Below are positions 62,701 to 64,000 of a stretch of DNA of 64,000 nt, in pieces. The stretch comes from CAWFPR01 sp963817635 (lineage in GTDB: Bacteria > Acidobacteriota > Vicinamibacteria > Vicinamibacterales > 2-12-FULL-66-21). Location of the stretch: positions 744,001 through 808,000 of the forward strand of contig CAWFPR010000005.1 in NCBI GenBank assembly GCA_963817635.1, read 5' to 3'. Numbering within the stretch: the stretch's first letter is position 1; each line of letters opens with the position of its first letter. The position numbers and the translations under genes were made by a program. Under the pieces are notes generated by a model. The model made no database searches and had not been told where the DNA came from. It saw only the letters and a program-made list of their open reading frames with translations.

Positions 62701-64000
62701 CTCACGCACGCCAGCCAGCAGAACGCCGAACACTTCGCCGTCAACCTGACGTCGGACCGCGTCCGCACGGCGGTGTCGTTTCTCGAGGGCGTGCGAAACG
62801 GGCAGGAGCTCGGGGCGTTGCTGGGATATCAGTTCGAGCGCGCGCTGCACGATCTGTACGTCATCGACGGGCAGGCGCTGGCGCAGTTCATCCTCGCGTT
62901 CCGGAAGCAGTATCCGCTCGTCGCCGACAAGGTGACGCCCGACGCCGCCGGCGAAGCGATCGATCTCAAGGAAGCCTACCAGGTGGTGGACGGGTACGCG
63001 CTGCTCCAGGCGGTCTTCTTCTCGGACCCGCCGCTGGCCTACCCATATGGCGTCGAAGGGCTGCCTGCCGATCCCGCCGATGGGGCGCGCCAGGCGCTCG
63101 TCGCCGAGGTGGACAAGCTGCGGGTCACGCTGGACGCCATCGCCGACCTGTCGCTTGCCGAGGGGGTGTTCCAGGTCACGCAGGGCAACCACGAACGCGC
63201 GGGAGCCATGCTCAAGGCGATGTCCGAAGGGCACGCCCCGCCGGAGCCGGAGATCATCAACACGCCGCGCGGCGGCGCGGTCGTCAACCACCGGATCGTG
63301 GTCCATCTCGAAACCGGAGGTGTCGCCAGTCCGTGGGGCGGCCCGGCGACACCGAAGTCTCGCGCGGTCCCGGGGTTGAACAAGTGGCTCGGCGATCGCC
63401 TGGGCCCACCGGCGTCCCTGCGGTTCAACGTGACGTACGACCTCGACGCAGTGACGCTGCCGGTCACGGCGGCCGATCTGCAGCTCCAGCCGATCGACCT
63501 CGCACTGCTCGTCGGCGACGAAGTCGGCGCGATGGAAGGCACGCGTCAGATCAACGATACGACCGAACTCGAGGTACGCATCGACCACGCCTACCGGAAG
63601 GCGCGGAAAGCTGCCGACCCGGATTTCGATCCGTCGGGCCGCACCACGATCCTGTTCCTGAATCGCGACGGATTTCCGGACGACGCGCGGGCTTTTTTCG
63701 AACTGCTGCCGCTGCTGCGGAGCCTGCGCAACATCGTGACGAATTGTCGTGCCCTGGGCGCGAGCGATTACCTGCTGGCCTCGGAGCAGAACACCGACCC
63801 TGCGACGGCTGGCAACGTGAAAGGCTGGGACCTCCAGGAGATGGAAGCGACGCTCGATACGGCAGGCGACGGCCTGCAATCGGCGATCGACGCGCTGCAG
63901 ACAGTGCTGGACGGCGTCCCGGACGGTGCGTTGAACGAAGATCCCGGGACCGTGCCGGATCTGAGCGGTGTGGACTACGACGCGCTGATCGACGCGCTCG
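59750..64000 (+). CDS. Giant unknown protein with N-terminal coiled coil (3' partial, one frameshift)
   Basis: Begins at ATG 59750 and is still open at the window end, so it is longer than 1400 residues. Residues about 20-80 form a coiled coil (LFAQQNRVRTKEQQLAALKR; ERELVALNAAVARERANLAS). An alpha/beta part follows (CVLFPLRIETRF, LWVRVYPDDVAVHTHEKEL), then long helical and mixed regions containing AFNRWQVNDGIDGDDAAVL. Near 62512 the frame changes: HFGA continues as HGWLENVRPAPPPAVVP in another frame, which stays open to 64000 with ordinary codon use (GGYIHGPSINHAVAAAVLRN; GRTTILFLNRDGFPDDARAF). No signal peptide or membrane helix found. I do not recognise the family. Confidence 0.7.

Noticed and set aside
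45517..64000. Contractile injection system, phage tail or Tc-toxin locus
   Set aside because: No sheath, tube, baseplate, ATPase, portal or Tc-type repeat is seen in the window. Large protein size alone is not enough.

Overview
The window is a 64 kb, high-GC bacterial contig that most probably comes from an acidobacterium, perhaps of the Vicinamibacteria. The evidence is two FtsX/MacB-type orphan permeases of the ADOP type (31.7-34.4 kb and 42.9-45.4 kb), one with its own PadR regulator in the pairing typical of Acidobacteria. It also carries several exported metallopeptidases (M61, M3, M13), a PIG-L deacetylase fusion and a Na+-pumping decarboxylase operon. No tRNA, rRNA, CRISPR array or transposase was seen. 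About twenty one- or two-base shifts break otherwise well-conserved genes, including the end of release factor 3. Most of these look like assembly or sequencing indels, so such genes are given with full-span coordinates.

Layout. 0-10 kb: M61 peptidase, release factor 3, DUF2490-like outer-membrane protein, a membrane-protein remnant, a bacteriohemerythrin, a two-gene TIR + RyR cassette on the minus strand next to a truncated Rossmann-type oxidoreductase, then an exported PIG-L protein. 10-18 kb: small membrane protein, GH15 glucoamylase, a scrambled patch made of DedA, pgi and glucoamylase pieces, then a minus-strand operon birA-oadG-oadA-oadB for a biotin-dependent Na+-translocating decarboxylase. 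18-31 kb: an overlapping operon of an unknown helical protein, a PEP-synthase-like protein with permuted domains and a malic enzyme/phosphotransacetylase fusion, followed by another overlapping set: pgi, a Na+/H+ antiporter and an M3 peptidase. 31-45 kb: vapBC, PadR + ADOP permease, M13 peptidase, a dimeric alpha/beta-barrel protein, a divergent glycosylation cluster (FAD enzyme, two GT2 enzymes, one GT-C membrane enzyme) and a second ADOP permease.

45.5-64 kb is the most unusual part. It is a tightly packed, co-directional operon of at least six genes: a phospholipase-D-like protein with a membrane hairpin, two large DUF6603-like beta-rich proteins, a trypsin-like protease between them, a 1060-residue membrane-anchored protein, and a protein of more than 1400 residues that runs off the window. 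None has an obvious signal peptide. The two DUF6603-like genes share a 1.63 kb block that is almost identical at the DNA level while the flanking parts of both genes are strongly diverged. The block also has its own G-rich codon style. This indicates recent gene conversion or an assembly collapse. No phage sheath, baseplate, portal or transposase gene is visible, so the operon does not match a standard phage or injection system within this window. Its function is unknown.

How the parts may work together: the decarboxylase operon exports Na+ and the nearby antiporter exchanges Na+ for H+, while malic enzyme and the PEP-synthase-like protein act on the same pyruvate/PEP/oxaloacetate node. The link between them is inference from adjacency.
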